From contig JACEVL010000936.1 in assembly GCA_020284085.1 (NCBI GenBank), positions 186,001 through 250,000 on the forward strand: 64,000 bases of DNA, given 5' to 3'. Origin of the DNA: Aporrectodea caliginosa. Taxonomy: Eukaryota; Annelida; Clitellata; Crassiclitellata; Lumbricidae. The position numbers and the translations under genes are program-made. The notes under the pieces are model-generated. The model was not told the DNA's origin. It searched no databases and saw only the letters and a program-made list of their open reading frames with translations. Position 1 is the first letter of the stretch. The number at the start of each line of letters is the position of its first letter. Below, piece by piece: positions 1 through 9,990 of the stretch.

Positions 1-345
1 TCTTCAGCAGATTTCATATTGTCATTGTGCAACGCTTAAGACGATGAAGAGAAATCTATGAAACGACCGTGTGCTATTTAGATAACTATATGATGACAAC
101 AAGGGTGAACAAACGCATTGGCACCGCGTAGGCCCTATAATAGAAAGACGCGGTATATGTCTGAGGTGAGGGTTCGCAGGGAACATCGCTGCTGTTCGGG
201 GGAACCAGTTGATGCCAGCCACTTACATGCATACCTCGAGAACAGTCTGAGAGTAACGCTCAAGGTGCCAGTTTGTGAAGGCATTCAGAATAATTGGCGC
301 CGAGTTTCGTTTTGGCCAGTGTACATTGACTATAGACCGGTTTAC

Positions 346-470
346 ATCGATAAGGGCGCGCATAAAAGGGCGCGACACAAAAGGGCGCTCTCACATAAGG
401 GCGCGGTCATATACATAAGAGCGCTGTCAAATAAAAGCGCTGGTTAATAAGACCGTGTTCCAATATGAGC
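346..470. repeat. Degenerate short tandem repeat with AAGGGCGC core
   Basis: The core AAGGGCGC or a close variant recurs at about 352, 366, 381, 397, 417 and 433, spaced 14-20 bp, between short AT-rich linkers. It looks like a decayed minisatellite of roughly 16 bp. The rest of 1-540 shows no recognisable gene; the 109-codon open frame that crosses it has no supporting signal. Confidence 0.6.
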
Positions 471-539
471 GCGCACCAATATTAATGGGGTCGCTGATTA
501 ATAAATAGGCTACATGTCAATGAAATCATAGGCTACATA

Positions 540-640
540 ATTCAGAGGTCTCCAAAGTACGGCCCGCGGGCCACATCCGGCCCGCTAAGGCCTTTAATCT
601 AGCCCGCGGAACTCTCCTTGAAGAAACAAACTAAAATAGG
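540..640. mobile_element. hAT-type transposon end fragment
   Basis: The stretch GGTCTCCAAAGTACGGCCCG followed by CGGGCCACATCCGGCCCGC resembles the terminal region of hAT elements that carry cggcccgcgggcc blocks. The same GC-rich block occurs at the right end of the hAT element ending near 34749. No partner terminus or target duplication was found, so this is a truncated piece. Confidence 0.45.
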
Positions 641-724
641 GAAAATTGAAAATGTTAACGCCACTGTAGGCCTACTCTGACATTCATATTGCCAAAATCC
701 ATGTCGCCGTTTGTAAGGCACTGT

Positions 725-3700
725 GCCTATCGGTTTGCCTCGTACTCTATCGGTTAGCTTCGTTCGTAGGATACTCTCTTGTACTCTATTGGTTTGGCTT
801 GTACTCTATCGGTTTGGCTTGTACTCTATCGGTTTGGCTTGTACTCTATCGGTTTGGCTTGTACTCTATCGGTTTGGCTTGTACTCTATCGGGTTTGGCT
901 TGTACTCTATCGGTTTGGGCTGTACTCTATCGGTTTGGCTTGTACTCTATCGGTTTGGCTTGTACTCTATCGGTTTGGCTTGTACTCTATCGGTTTGGCT
1001 TGTACTCTATCGGTTTGGCTTGTACTACTATCGGTTTATCGGTTTGGCTTGTACTCTATCGGTTTGGCTTGTACTCTATCGGTTTGGCTTGTACTCTATC
1101 GGTTTGGCTTGTACTCTATCGGTTTGGCTTGTACTCTATCGGTTTGGCTTGTACTCTATCGGTTTTGGCTTGTACTCTATCGGTTTGGCTTGTACTCTAT
1201 CGGCTTGTACTCTATCGGTTTGGCTTGTACTCTATCGGTTTGGCTTGTACTCTATCGGTTTGGCTTGTACTCTATCGGTTTGGCTTGTACTCTATCGGTT
1301 TGCCTTGTACTCTATCGGTTTGGCTTGTACTCTATCGGTTTGGCTTGTACTCTATCGGTTTGGCTTGTACTCTATCGGTTTGCCTTGTACTCTATCGGTT
1401 TGGCTTGTACTCTATCGGTTTGGCTTGTACTCTATCGGTTTGGCTTGTACTCTATCGGTTTGGCTTGTACTCTATTGGTTTGGCTTGTACTCTATCGGTT
1501 TGGCTTGTACTCTATCGGTTTGGCTTGTACTCTATCGGTTTGGCTTGTACTCTATCGGTTTGCCTTGTACTCTATCTTGTACTCTATCGGTTTGGCTTGT
1601 ACTCTATCGGTTTGGCTTGTACTCTATCGGTTTGGCTTGTACTCTATCGGTTTGGCTTGTACTCTATCGGTTTGGCTTGTACTCTATCGGTTTGGCTTGT
1701 ACTCTATCGGTTTGGCTTGTACTCTATCGGTTTGGCTTGTACTCTATCGGTTTGGCTTGTACTCTATCGGTTTGGCTTGTACTCTATCGGTTTGGCTGGC
1801 TTGTACTCTATCGGTTTGGCTTGTACTCTATCGGTTTGGCTTGTACTCTATCGGTTAGTACTCTATCGGTTTGGTACTCTATCGGTTTGGCTTGTACTCT
1901 ATCGGTTTGGCTTGTACTCTATCGGTTTGGCTTGTACTCTATCGGTTTGGCTTGTACTCTATCGGTTTGGCTTGTACTCTATCGGTTTTGGCTCGGTTTG
2001 GCTTGTACTCTATCGGTTTGGCTTGTACTCTATCGGTTTGGCTTGTACTCTATTGGTTTGGCTTGTACTCTATCGGTTTGGCTTGTACTCTATCGGTTTG
2101 GCTTGTACTCTATCGGTTTGGCTTGTACTCTATCGGTTTGGCTTGTACTCTATCGGTTTGGCTTGTACTCTATCGGTTTGGCTTGTACTCTATCGGTTTG
2201 GCTTGTACTCTATCGGTTTGGCTTGTACTCTATCGGTTTGGCTTGTACTCTATCGGTTTGGCTTGTACTCTATCGGTTTTGCTTGTACTCTATCGGTTTG
2301 GCTTGTACTCTATCGGTTTGGCTTGTACTCTATCGGTTTGGCTGTACTCTATCGGTTTGGCTTGTACTCTATCGGTTTGGCTTGTACTCTATCGGTTTGG
2401 CTTGTACTCTATCGGTTTGGCTTGTACTCTATCGGTTTGGCTTGTACTCTATCGGTTTGGCTTGTACTCTATCGGTTTGGCTTGTACTCTATCGGTTTGG
2501 CTTGTACTCTATCGGTTTGGCTTGTACTCTATCGGTTTGGCTTGTACTCTATCGGTTTGGCTTGTACTCTATCGGTTTGGCTTGTACTCTATCGGTTTGG
2601 CTTGTACTCTATCGGTTTGGCTTGTACTCTATCGGTTTGGCTTGTACTCTATCGGTTTATCGGTTGTACTCTATTGTACTCTATCGGTTTGGCTTGTACT
2701 CTATCGGTTTGGCTTGTACTCTATCGGTTTGGCTTGTACTCTATCGGTTTGGCTTGTACTCTATCGGTTTGGCTTGTACTCTATCGGTTTGGCTTGTACT
2801 CTATCGGTTTGGCTTGTACTCTATCGGTTTGGCTTGTACTCTATCGGTTTGGCTTGTACTCTATCGGTTTGGCTTGTACTCTATCGGTTTGGCTTGTACT
2901 CTATCGGTTTGGCTTGTACTCTATCGGTTTGGCTTGTACTCTATCGGTTTGGCTTGTACTCTATCGGTTTGGCTTGTACTCTATCGGTTTGGCTTGTACT
3001 CTATCGGTTTGGCTTGTACTCTATCGGCTTGTACTCTATCGGGTTTGCTTGTACTCTATCGGTTTGGCTTGTACTCTATCGGTTTGGCTTGTACTCTATC
3101 GGTTTGGCTTGTACTCTATCGGTTTGGCTTGTACTCTATCGGTTTGGCTGTACTCTATCGGTTTGGCTTGTACTCTATCGGTTTGGCTTGTACTCTATCG
3201 GTTTGGCTTGTACTCTATCGGTTTGGCTTGTACTCTATCGGTTTGGCTTGTACTCTATCGGTTTGGCTTGTACTCTATCGGTTTGGCTTGTACTCTATCG
3301 GTTTGGCTTGTACTCTATCGGTTTGGCTTGTACTCTATCGGTTTGGCTTGTACTCTATCGGTTTGGCTTGTACTCTATCGGTTTGGCTTGTACTCTATCG
3401 GTTTGGCTTGTACTCTATCGGTTTGGCTTGTACTCTATCGGTTTGGCTTGTACTCTATGGGTTTGGCTTGTACTCTATCGGTTTGGCTTGTACTCTATCG
3501 GTTTGGCTTGTACTCTATCGGTTTGGCTTGTACTCTATCGGTTTGGCTTGTACTCTATCGGTTTGGCTTGTACTCTATCGGTTTGGCTTGTACTCTATCG
3601 GTTTGGCTTGTACTCTATCGGTTTGGCTTGTACTCTATCGGTTTGGCTTGTACTCTATCGGTTTGGCTTGTACTCTATCGGTTTGGCTTGTACTCTATCG

Positions 3701-4930
3701 GTTTGGCTTGTACTCTATCGGTTTGGCTTGTACTCTATCGGTTTGGCTTGTACTCTATCGGTTTGGCTTGTACTCTATCGGTTTGGCTTGTACTCTATCG
3801 GTTTGGCTTGTACTCTATCGGTTTGGCTTGTACTCTATCGGTTTGGCTTGTACTCTATCGGTTTGGCTTGTACTCTATCGGTTTGGCTTGTACTCTATCG
3901 GTTTGGCTTGTACTCTATATCGGTTTGGCTTGTACTCTATCGGTTTGGCTTGTACTCTATCGGTTTGGCTTGTACTCTATCGGTTTGGCTTGTACTCTAT
4001 CGGTTTGGCTTGTACTCTATCGGTTTGGCTTGTACTCTATCGGTTTGGCTTGTACTCTATCGGTTTGGCTTGTACTCTATCGGTTTGGCTTGTACTCTAT
4101 CGGTTTGGCTTGTACTCTATCGGTTTTGGCTTGTACTCTATCGGTTTGGCTTGTACTCTATCGGTTTTGCTTGTACTCTATCGGTTTGGCTTGTACTCTA
4201 TCGGTTTGGCTTGTACTCTATCGGTTTGGCTTGTACTCTATCGGTTTGGCTTGTACTCTATTGGTTTGGCTTGTACTCTATCGGTTTGGCTTGTACTCTA
4301 TCGGTTTGGCTTGTACTCTATCGGTTTGGCTTGTACTCTATCGGTTTGGCTTGTACTCTATCGGTTTGGCTTGTACTCTATCGGTTTGGCTTGTACTCTA
4401 TCGGTTTGGCTTGTACTCTATCGGTTTTGGCTTGTACTCTATCTTTATTGGTTTGGCTTTGCTTGTACTCTATCGTTTGGCTTGTACTCTATCGGTTTGG
4501 CTTGTACTCTATCGGTTTGGCTTGTACTCTATCGGTTTGGCTTGTACTCTATCGGTTTGGCTTGTACTCTATCGGTTTGGCTTGTACTCTATCGGTTTGG
4601 CTTGTATCGGTTTGGCTTGTACTCTATCGGTTTGGCTTGTACTCTATCGGTTTGGCTTGTACTCTATCGGTTTGGCTTGTACTCTATTGGTTTGGCTTGT
4701 ACTCTATCGGTTTGGCTTGTACTCTATCGGTTTGGCTTGTACTCTATCGGTTTGGCTTGTACTCTATCGGTTTGGCTTGTACTCTATCGGTTTGCCTTGT
4801 ACTCTATCGGTTTGGCTTGTACTCTATCGGTTTTTGGCTTGTACTCTATCGGTTTGGCTTGTACTCTATCGGTTTGCCTTGTACTCTATCGGTTTGGCTG
4901 GTACTCTATCGGTTTGGCTTGTACTCTATG
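725..4930 (+). repeat. Large minisatellite, 20-bp unit, about 205 copies
   Basis: The unit GGCTTGTACTCTATCGGTTT is repeated head to tail for about 4.15 kb (main body 779-4929), with decayed copies at 725-790. Most copies are identical; variants are single substitutions (TTGCCTTG, CTATTGG, CTATGGG), extra T residues and partial-unit deletions such as those near 1575, 1857, 2660, 3045, 4445 and 4605. Long blocks such as 3181-3460 and 3470-3900 are perfectly periodic, which suggests recent amplification. Because no frame of the unit contains a stop and three units make 60 nt, all three forward frames are open and read the same 20-residue cycle. These are not genes. Confidence 0.97.
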
Positions 4931-4971
4931 GTCGTCCATTAATTATGTCAACAAAATAGTTAATGGACGAC
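4931..4971. repeat. Inverted repeat at the end of the minisatellite
   Basis: GTCGTCCATTAA at 4931-4942 is the exact reverse complement of 4960-4971, with a 17-nt loop. It starts one base after the last 20-bp unit, so the tandem array ends at a potential hairpin. Confidence 0.75.
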
Positions 4972-5439
4972 CCCTATGCTGGATTAGCAGACGGACTCTT
5001 CAGGCAAGCCGTGATGAAAGATCGGGCCTCCAGATGCCCGAGAGATAAGTCTCGTTTTACAGAGGACGATCTGTTTAGAGATAGCGAAGTCGACAGTCAA
5101 AGACAGCCAGAGGGGTAACAGATGTCCAGTTGTCACTTATTAGCAATCCTCTTGACGCCCCTGTTGAGCAAGAGACTCCTCTGTCCGCCGACCCCCGACG
5201 GGACATGTCATCTCCTCATCTCAACCTCGGCTTCAAAGGCAGGCGTGCTACTCCACGTAGGGCCCGATATCGTCGACCTCGGAAGAGAGCCAGAGCCATG
5301 CCAAACGACCCTCGACTGCACGTTGATCGCCATGATATCAACAGGGTAACAGAGCAAAACCCGTTGGGACCGTCGAAGTTCACTGAGTTCGCCGATCAAT
5401 GCACCGCGCCTTCGTCTCCTCGCTACCCACAAAGCACGG
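4972..5439. other. No supported gene; unique-looking GC-richer sequence
   Basis: Two short open frames exist (about 4960-5115 and 5130-5444), the second Arg/Pro-rich and closing exactly at the proposed LTR start. Neither has a recognisable domain or a convincing start. It could be flanking host DNA or the tail of an older retroelement. Confidence 0.4.
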
Positions 5440-5911
5440 TGTGAACAAATGTTTTGCATATATAATGAGCACAGGTGTTCTTTAGGTTGATATATATATA
5501 ATGTGTATCGATTGTTAAGCGTTTTAGTCTTAGGCCTTAGTTGCGCTGTCGGCTCGTGGGCGCTTGGCCTAAAGTAGCCTAAACATTGGCTGACGGTAGA
5601 TTGTTTTACACGTGCAGTTAGCGCGCCAAACTTAGAAACTGCTGATGACAGTGAATTTGAACAATACAGTGTAGTAGTTGGTTTAATGCAGTAGAGAGCT
5701 GTATGTTAGAAGTTACCGTTGAGTGGTAATTGATAAGAACTTTGATATTAAGTGTACGTTTGAAATAACTGTGTTTGAAGAAAGGAGAAACATTCAAAGA
5801 ACTGTGTCAATTTAATTCTTAAACAGTTAGAAGACGTTGAGCAATTTATATGTAGAGATAAGGAAAGTTCTTGAGGTAGGTCACAACTAAGAAAGAAAAG
5901 AGTTGGTGACA
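5440..5911 (+). mobile_element. Probable 5' LTR of a Gypsy-like retrotransposon
   Basis: The segment begins TGTGAACAAATG and ends TTGGTGACA, so it has TG...CA ends. It lies 4 nt upstream of a tRNA-Leu-like primer-binding site. A TATATAA box at 5459-5465 could serve as the promoter. The left boundary is inferred from the TG dinucleotide only: there is no second LTR in the window to align against and no visible target duplication. Confidence 0.45.
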
Positions 5912-5915
5912 TATT

Positions 5916-5934
5916 TGGTGGCAGCAGCGGTGGA
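5916..5934 (+). other. Primer-binding site, tRNA-Leu type
   Basis: TGGTGGCAGCAGCGGTGG matches the complement of the 3' end (with CCA) of animal tRNA-Leu, TGGTGGCAGCGGTGG, apart from a 3-nt AGC insertion. The following ATTCGAAAC continues the match into the tRNA T-loop. This is the expected start site for minus-strand DNA synthesis of many Gypsy-type elements. Confidence 0.7.
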
Positions 5935-6046
5935 ATTCGAAACAACGTCTGGGATTCGAAACAACGTCTGGGATTCGAAACAACGTCTGGGATTCGAAAC
6001 AACGTCTGGGATTCGAAACAACGTCTGGGATTCGAAACAACGTCGA
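5933..6046 (+). repeat. Six-copy 19-bp repeat in the retroelement leader
   Basis: ATTCGAAACAACGTCTGGG repeats at 5935, 5954, 5973, 5992, 6011 and 6030; the last copy is altered at its 3' end. Each copy begins with GGATTCGAAAC, the complement of the tRNA T-loop arm, so the array appears to have been generated from the extended primer-binding site. Confidence 0.9.
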
Positions 6047-6212
6047 CTGGTGAATACGCATTTGAATCATTGGTAAATTGACGACAACGAAAGCCTCAAC
6101 GACAAAGGTATAAAAGTTGGTTGTTATCAAACAAAGAACAATCCCCAATACTTCAAACACAAAAGAAAACTGGTGTTTTCCAGAAAGGACAGCACTGAAG
6201 TAAAGAAGTAAG

Positions 6213-6875
6213 ATGGAGAAATTAAGTGTCAAAAAACAAGCAGAACTGAAGAAGATGTCTTCTGAAAGATTAAAACAGCGCTTGTTGAAGGCTGGTTTTG
6301 AAGAAGAGAAACTGAAAGATATGTCACGTGAGGACATGTTAGAAGCGCTAGCTGAAGTCTGGCTTAAGGAAGAAGCAGAAGAAGAAGGTGCTGTCGGCGG
6401 TGTTGTGGAAAAGGTTATTGAAAAACCGCCTGGACTTATGTCTATGGAGATGATGATGCAGTGGATGATGATGAAAGAAGAAAGAGAGGAGAAACGAAGA
6501 CAAGAAGAGAAAGAAAGAGAGGAGATACGAAGACAAGAAGAGAAAGAGAAAGAGGAGAAACGGAGACAAGAAGAGAAAGAAATGCGACAGGAAGAATTAC
6601 GTCTTCAGAGAGAAAAGGAAGAGAAGGCAGAACGTCTTCAGAGAGAAAAGGAAGAGAAGGCAGAACGTCTTCAGAGAGAAAAAGAAGAGAAAGCAGAAAA
6701 TGCACGACAGGAAGAATTACGTCTTCAAAGAGAGAAAGAAGAATTGCAAAGGCAGCAATTTGAAATTCAATTAGAGCAATTGAGAAAAGATAGAGAAGAT
6801 GCTGAAAGGAGAAGATTAGAGCAGATGATTGAATTTGAAAAGGCGCGGAAATTGGGAGTGAGCAGAACAGGTTAG
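6213..6875 (+). CDS. Gag-like coiled-coil protein of LTR retrotransposon
   Basis: This is a 220-codon ORF starting MEKLSVKKQAELKKMS, about 300 nt downstream of the primer-binding site, where Gag is expected. Residues 1-50 are a charged helical region resembling N-termini of invertebrate Gypsy Gag proteins. Residues 80-215 are a long Glu/Lys/Arg/Gln coiled coil with internal repeats: QEEKE(K/R) modules near 95-125 and three tandem copies of ERLQREKEEKA near 140-165. No capsid core, CCHC knuckle, protease or reverse transcriptase follows; host-like minus-strand coding sequence begins about 110 bp later. The element is therefore truncated, or its remaining ORFs have been lost. Family assignment rests on context, since coiled coils alone are not diagnostic. 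Confidence 0.6.
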   Translation: MEKLSVKKQAELKKMSSERLKQRLLKAGFEEEKLKDMSREDMLEALAEVWLKEEAEEEGAVGGVVEKVIEKPPGLMSMEMMMQWMMMKEEREEKRRQEEKEREEIRRQEEKEKEEKRRQEEKEMRQEELRLQREKEEKAERLQREKEEKAERLQREKEEKAENARQEELRLQREKEELQRQQFEIQLEQLRKDREDAERRRLEQMIEFEKARKLGVSRTG

Positions 6876-6984
6876 GACAAGAAGAACTGAAATAGCAATG
6901 TAAATTTAAAGGCCACTGACCACAGAAAACCAACACACTCAAAATAGAAACCATGGCAGAATTCCATCACCAAAAATATCCAAC

Positions 6985-7378
6985 CTGGAAATCCCAGTGT
7001 CATCATCGACGTCAGAGTCTCCGCATTGAGTGGCAGCTCCGTTGACTTGACGATCGTCTTCTTGTCAGAAGTTGACGCAAAGTCAACCTGACGACACGAA
7101 AATCGCTTGGTCAACTTCCGCTTCAAGACCGCAATCCCATCTAGATTGCCTGCCTTTGAACCTTTGGATCGGGTGACCTTCTCGTTGGGCTGCAGCCCTG
7201 ATTGGGATTTTCTCTGGACTGGTTCGACAGAGGAGGGACTTCGCCGGATCTGAGGGGGATAGGTCGAGTCAGGGCGCTGTGAAACAGGTGGAAATAGGGC
7301 AACATGGGAAGAAACGGCAGCGAGGATTTGTGGACTAAGGGCTATGTTGGTTAGGTCGGAAAACTGGTCACAGTGCAG
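6985..7378 (-). CDS. Exon of unrecognised gene (downstream exon)
   Basis: On the minus strand the acceptor TTTTGAATACTTTTCAG is followed by an open reading frame beginning LHCDQFSDLTNIALSPQILA. About 130 residues are open, with a Ser/Pro/Arg-rich middle and a basic stretch LKRKLTKRFSCRQVDF. The entry phase (0) matches the exit phase of the exon at 8038-8172. The 3' boundary is uncertain: I place it at a weak donor, CCAG|GTTGGA, but the frame stays open to 6872. The sequence does not match a family I can name. The retroelement fragment lies just downstream in the opposite orientation, perhaps inside the next intron. Confidence 0.6.
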
Positions 7379-8037
7379 CTGAAAAGTATTCAAAACAAAA
7401 ACCAAAATAAAGTTGAATTTATTATAAGAAATATAAATATAATTACGTAAAATATATCATCGTCATAATCATCATCACTTGGCGACAAAGGGCATGAAGC
7501 AAATCTAGATTGTTTTTGGTCACGTAAAATGATAAGAATATATTTACTGATCTAAAGAATTAAACAATAATCGAATGTAATAAAGGTATAAACTTTTATA
7601 TCCAGTCCAATCCAATCCAATCTAATCCATCCAATAAACTAAAAACTAATGCAATCTTTTGAATGTATTCCAATCTAAAATTCTGTGCAATTCAATTTAA
7701 TCCAGATACAGCTAATTTAATTCAATTCAATCCAGTCCAAGCCAAACTAATCTCATCCAATCCAATCCTATAAAATCTAACACAATCTAATAAACATAAT
7801 CTAATCAAGCCATATCTAATCTAATCCAATCCTCAGCTTTTAAATTCCAACGGACCATTTCAACGTCAGGTAACTCTGCCACTACCCTACCTGTGGTAGT
7901 GCCAGTTCCAAGCCTGGAGAAAGGAGGAGGGCAATGCCAATCATTTTTGCAACGAAAACAGTGTCACTAAACAGCAACTAGTAACCAACCAATGAACGTC
8001 AGATAGAGACCTAATTGTAAACTCTGATATACTTTAC
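7379..8037 (-). other. Intron with TCCAA-type simple repeat and LINE tail
   Basis: This intron of the unrecognised gene contains a degenerate run of TCCAATC/TCTAATC units at about 7595-7835. Nearby is CAGTTCCAAGCCTGGAGAAA at about 7906, which matches a dispersed LINE/SINE 3' motif also found near 51265 and 54835. Nothing else is coding. Confidence 0.55.
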
Positions 8038-8172
8038 CTCTGGGTCAGCTGGAACCAAGGCAACTGTTTCATCGATGCCAATCACTGCAACCATCTCGAG
8101 CAGCGAATTGTGTAGCTTGCCCAACATCCTTACTATCTGACTTATGGCAATCTCTCAAGCGAATTCATCAGC
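8038..8172 (-). pseudogene. Exon of the same gene with an in-frame TGA
   Basis: A 135-nt segment (45 codons) sits between a strong acceptor, GTTTCTTCTGTAG, and a good donor, CAGAG|GTAAAG. Frame 1 reads ADEFA, a stop, then EIAISQIVRMLGKLHNSLLE and on to VALVPADPE, and joins in phase 0 to the next exon. The TGA at 8155-8157 is one transition away from CGA (Arg), a typical CpG decay. It may be a disabled gene copy, a polymorphism or a base error. Alternatively, translation could begin at the internal ATG of MLGKLHN. No family is recognised. Confidence 0.5.
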
Positions 8173-8639
8173 CTACAGAAGAAACAGAACTATGGCAATC
8201 CTTTTAGACTTATTGAATACAAAATAACACTCGATATTACAGTCATTCAAAGACAAATATCGCTAGGCATCCAAAAGTGAGACCAAAAGCAGAACAAGTC
8301 CTGCTAACAGAGTTTTGCTGTACGATAAAAACGTAAGGAAAAACCGAAGGAAAACATGATAAACATTCAGCCAGGATGTGGTTAGAAGCATTCCAGTGGA
8401 AGATGGATGGAAATAGGTTCGTCAACCATACAACCATCGACGTTAGGTGTTCGGCCTGGCCAGGGAGTGGTTGGAGATGCCGAGAATTCCAGATGGATAG
8501 ACGAACGGAAGTGAAAGAGAAATTGCCTCACTGAATATCTCCCTCCCTCTCCCCTTCCTCTCTCGGTCTTTACCTGACATGCAGTGTGTATACTTTCTAT
8601 CCAATTTTCCTGTTTTCTGTCTGTGTGGTGCATGATAGT

Positions 8640-8850
8640 TTAGTGTTTAGGATGCTGGACCATATTCACCAGAGCAAAAATCTGCTTTGAGATTTCTGTT
8701 CCACCTGTGCCCATTAGCCAACTGGCGGTGGGAAGATCAAAGGACAAGGGAAAGGACTGACCACTCGTCATCATATGCTGAGACTAAGAAAATGAAGTTG
8801 CAAACATCATACTCATAGCTGCCTCTCAGGCTAACTTAGGGGATCGCTCT
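8640..8850 (+). mobile_element. SINE-A copy (3' body)
   Basis: The copy contains the shared body CAAAAATCTGCTTTGAGATT, then GCCCATTAGCCAACTGGCGG, GGGAAGATCAAAGGAC and ATATGCTGAGACTAAGAAAA. These parts recur in the copies near 38.6-39.0 kb and 40.4-40.6 kb. The tRNA-like head is poorly preserved. Confidence 0.6.
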
Positions 8851-8879
8851 TCATTTCTTCGTCAGCATGCCACCATATT

Positions 8880-9300
8880 CACTCAAGGAAAGATAGAGGC
8901 AGCCAGGCAGGAAGGGAAAGAGGCAGGGAGGAGGGCAGGCAGAGATATAGGCAGGACGGTGCATGAGTAGACAGAGAGGCCGGTAGGAAGACAGGTAGGT
9001 TGAGAAAGAGAGACAGAGTAAGACAGAGAAAGACAGAGGAAGAGACAGAGGCACAGAGACAAACAGACAAAGACAGACAGATACAGACATAGGGGGACAG
9101 AGACATATCAATGCCTCCCACAGAGACAGACAGACAGGAAGAGACAGGGAGAGAGGCAGAGAGACAGACAGACAGACATTTACTCATTTACTCAGAGGCA
9201 ACAGACAGAGAGAGACAGAGAGGGCCAGACAGACAGATATATCAGTCACCACACAAAGAGAGAGACAGACAGACAGGAAGAGACAGGGAGAGAGGGGATG
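8880..9300. repeat. Purine-rich (AGAC)n low-complexity tract
   Basis: The tract is an impure AGACAGACAG/AGAGACAG array with one strand almost free of T. Related arrays occur at 39466-39915, 41131-41340 and 52275-52385. The Ser/Leu/Cys/Val-rich open frames on the opposite strand are artefacts. Confidence 0.9.
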
Positions 9301-9594
9301 ACAGGCAAGCTGACATAGTACAGGATTCTTTAATGTCGGCTGAGATTAAAAATCAGCCTTAACTGAAACAGACTTCTTAATGGCAGAAACTAAATACAAT
9401 ACGACAACCTGTGACAACTGGTTCCTGCCTCTCAGGGTAAGTCAATCTCACGGAGTCAGCTGTCAACAGCTCTACCAGGCAGGATGCTTTAGCTAACCGT
9501 CTAACTTCCGTCCGTCCGTCAGTCTGTACTTTGTGGGGACCGGTTCGGCCAACCCATTTGATATTTCCCAACCCAGTGTCATGTTTCGCTGGGT

Positions 9595-9745
9595 TATTAT
9601 TACGCATTTATTAAGCGTCACTATCTCATGACCAAGCAATGATCAGTGGCACTTGTCAACTGTGACTTGCTCAAGGTCCATACACAGAGGAGATTCTAAC
9701 CTGTACACTTCACGTTATATGGCTAGCACTCTAACCAATCGGCTA
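9595..9745 (-). mobile_element. SINE-B copy, tRNA-derived
   Basis: On the minus strand a tRNA-like head has an A-box-like TAGCCGATTGGTTAGAGTGC and a B-box-like GGTTAGAATCTCC. It is followed by a body with TTGAGCAAGTCACAG, CACTGATCATTGCTTGGTCA and TTAATAAATGC. The same body occurs at 13735-14350, 21075-21190 and 28225-28415. Confidence 0.7.
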
Positions 9746-9749
9746 CCGT

Positions 9750-9795
9750 GTCCCACGACTGAGTTTCCCTTGAAGGGGCTCTATATAAATCGCAG
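9750..9795 (+). mobile_element. Short retroelement 3' tail with CTATATAAAT
   Basis: CCTTGAAGGGGCTCTATATAAAT ends at 9790; its last ten bases, CTATATAAAT (9781-9790), are the shared 3' motif of the LINE tails elsewhere in the window. There is no coding remnant beside it. Confidence 0.5.
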
Positions 9796-9875
9796 TTCAA
9801 TATCACAAAGTGACAATTTCTACACAAACTGCCATAACAAATGCGGTTATTCATATCCAAATCAAGTGTGGTTAA

Positions 9876-9990
9876 TGCTACTCTAGAGGTTAGAATTCTG
9901 GACTATCACTCGAAGGTCTGGGGTTCAATACTCCACCAGGATAATAAGAAGAGGCAAGTATGACATTCGACCTTTGCCTAAATGAAGTTA
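9876..9990 (+). mobile_element. SINE-A head, tRNA-derived
   Basis: The head has an A-box-like TAGAGGTTAGAATTCTGG and a B-box-like GGGGTTCAATACTCC at about 9920-9934, with normal tRNA spacing. It is truncated after about 100 bp. It lacks an anticodon-arm fold good enough to be a real tRNA gene. Confidence 0.55.

Noticed and set aside
779..4929. Possible CRISPR array
   Set aside because: Units are contiguous with no spacers and the genome is eukaryotic.
723..5048. Open frames of 1441, 1386, 1023 and 359 codons
   Set aside because: All three frames over the 20-bp minisatellite are open because the unit has no stop in any frame; the product is a pure repeat with no start context. It is not a gene.
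5130..5444. Arg/Pro-rich open frame of about 104 codons ending at the LTR start
   Set aside because: It lacks an ATG at its start and has no recognised domain; the coincidence with the LTR border is noted but not enough to call a gene.
8155..8157. Selenocysteine reading of the in-frame TGA
   Set aside because: No selenocysteine insertion element was seen and the neighbouring residues fit Arg (CGA to TGA transition) equally well.
9876..9940. True tRNA genes at the SINE heads (also 11860-11925, 38930-38985, 40345-40410)
   Set aside because: A and B boxes are present but acceptor and anticodon stems do not pair well, and each is fused to the same SINE body.
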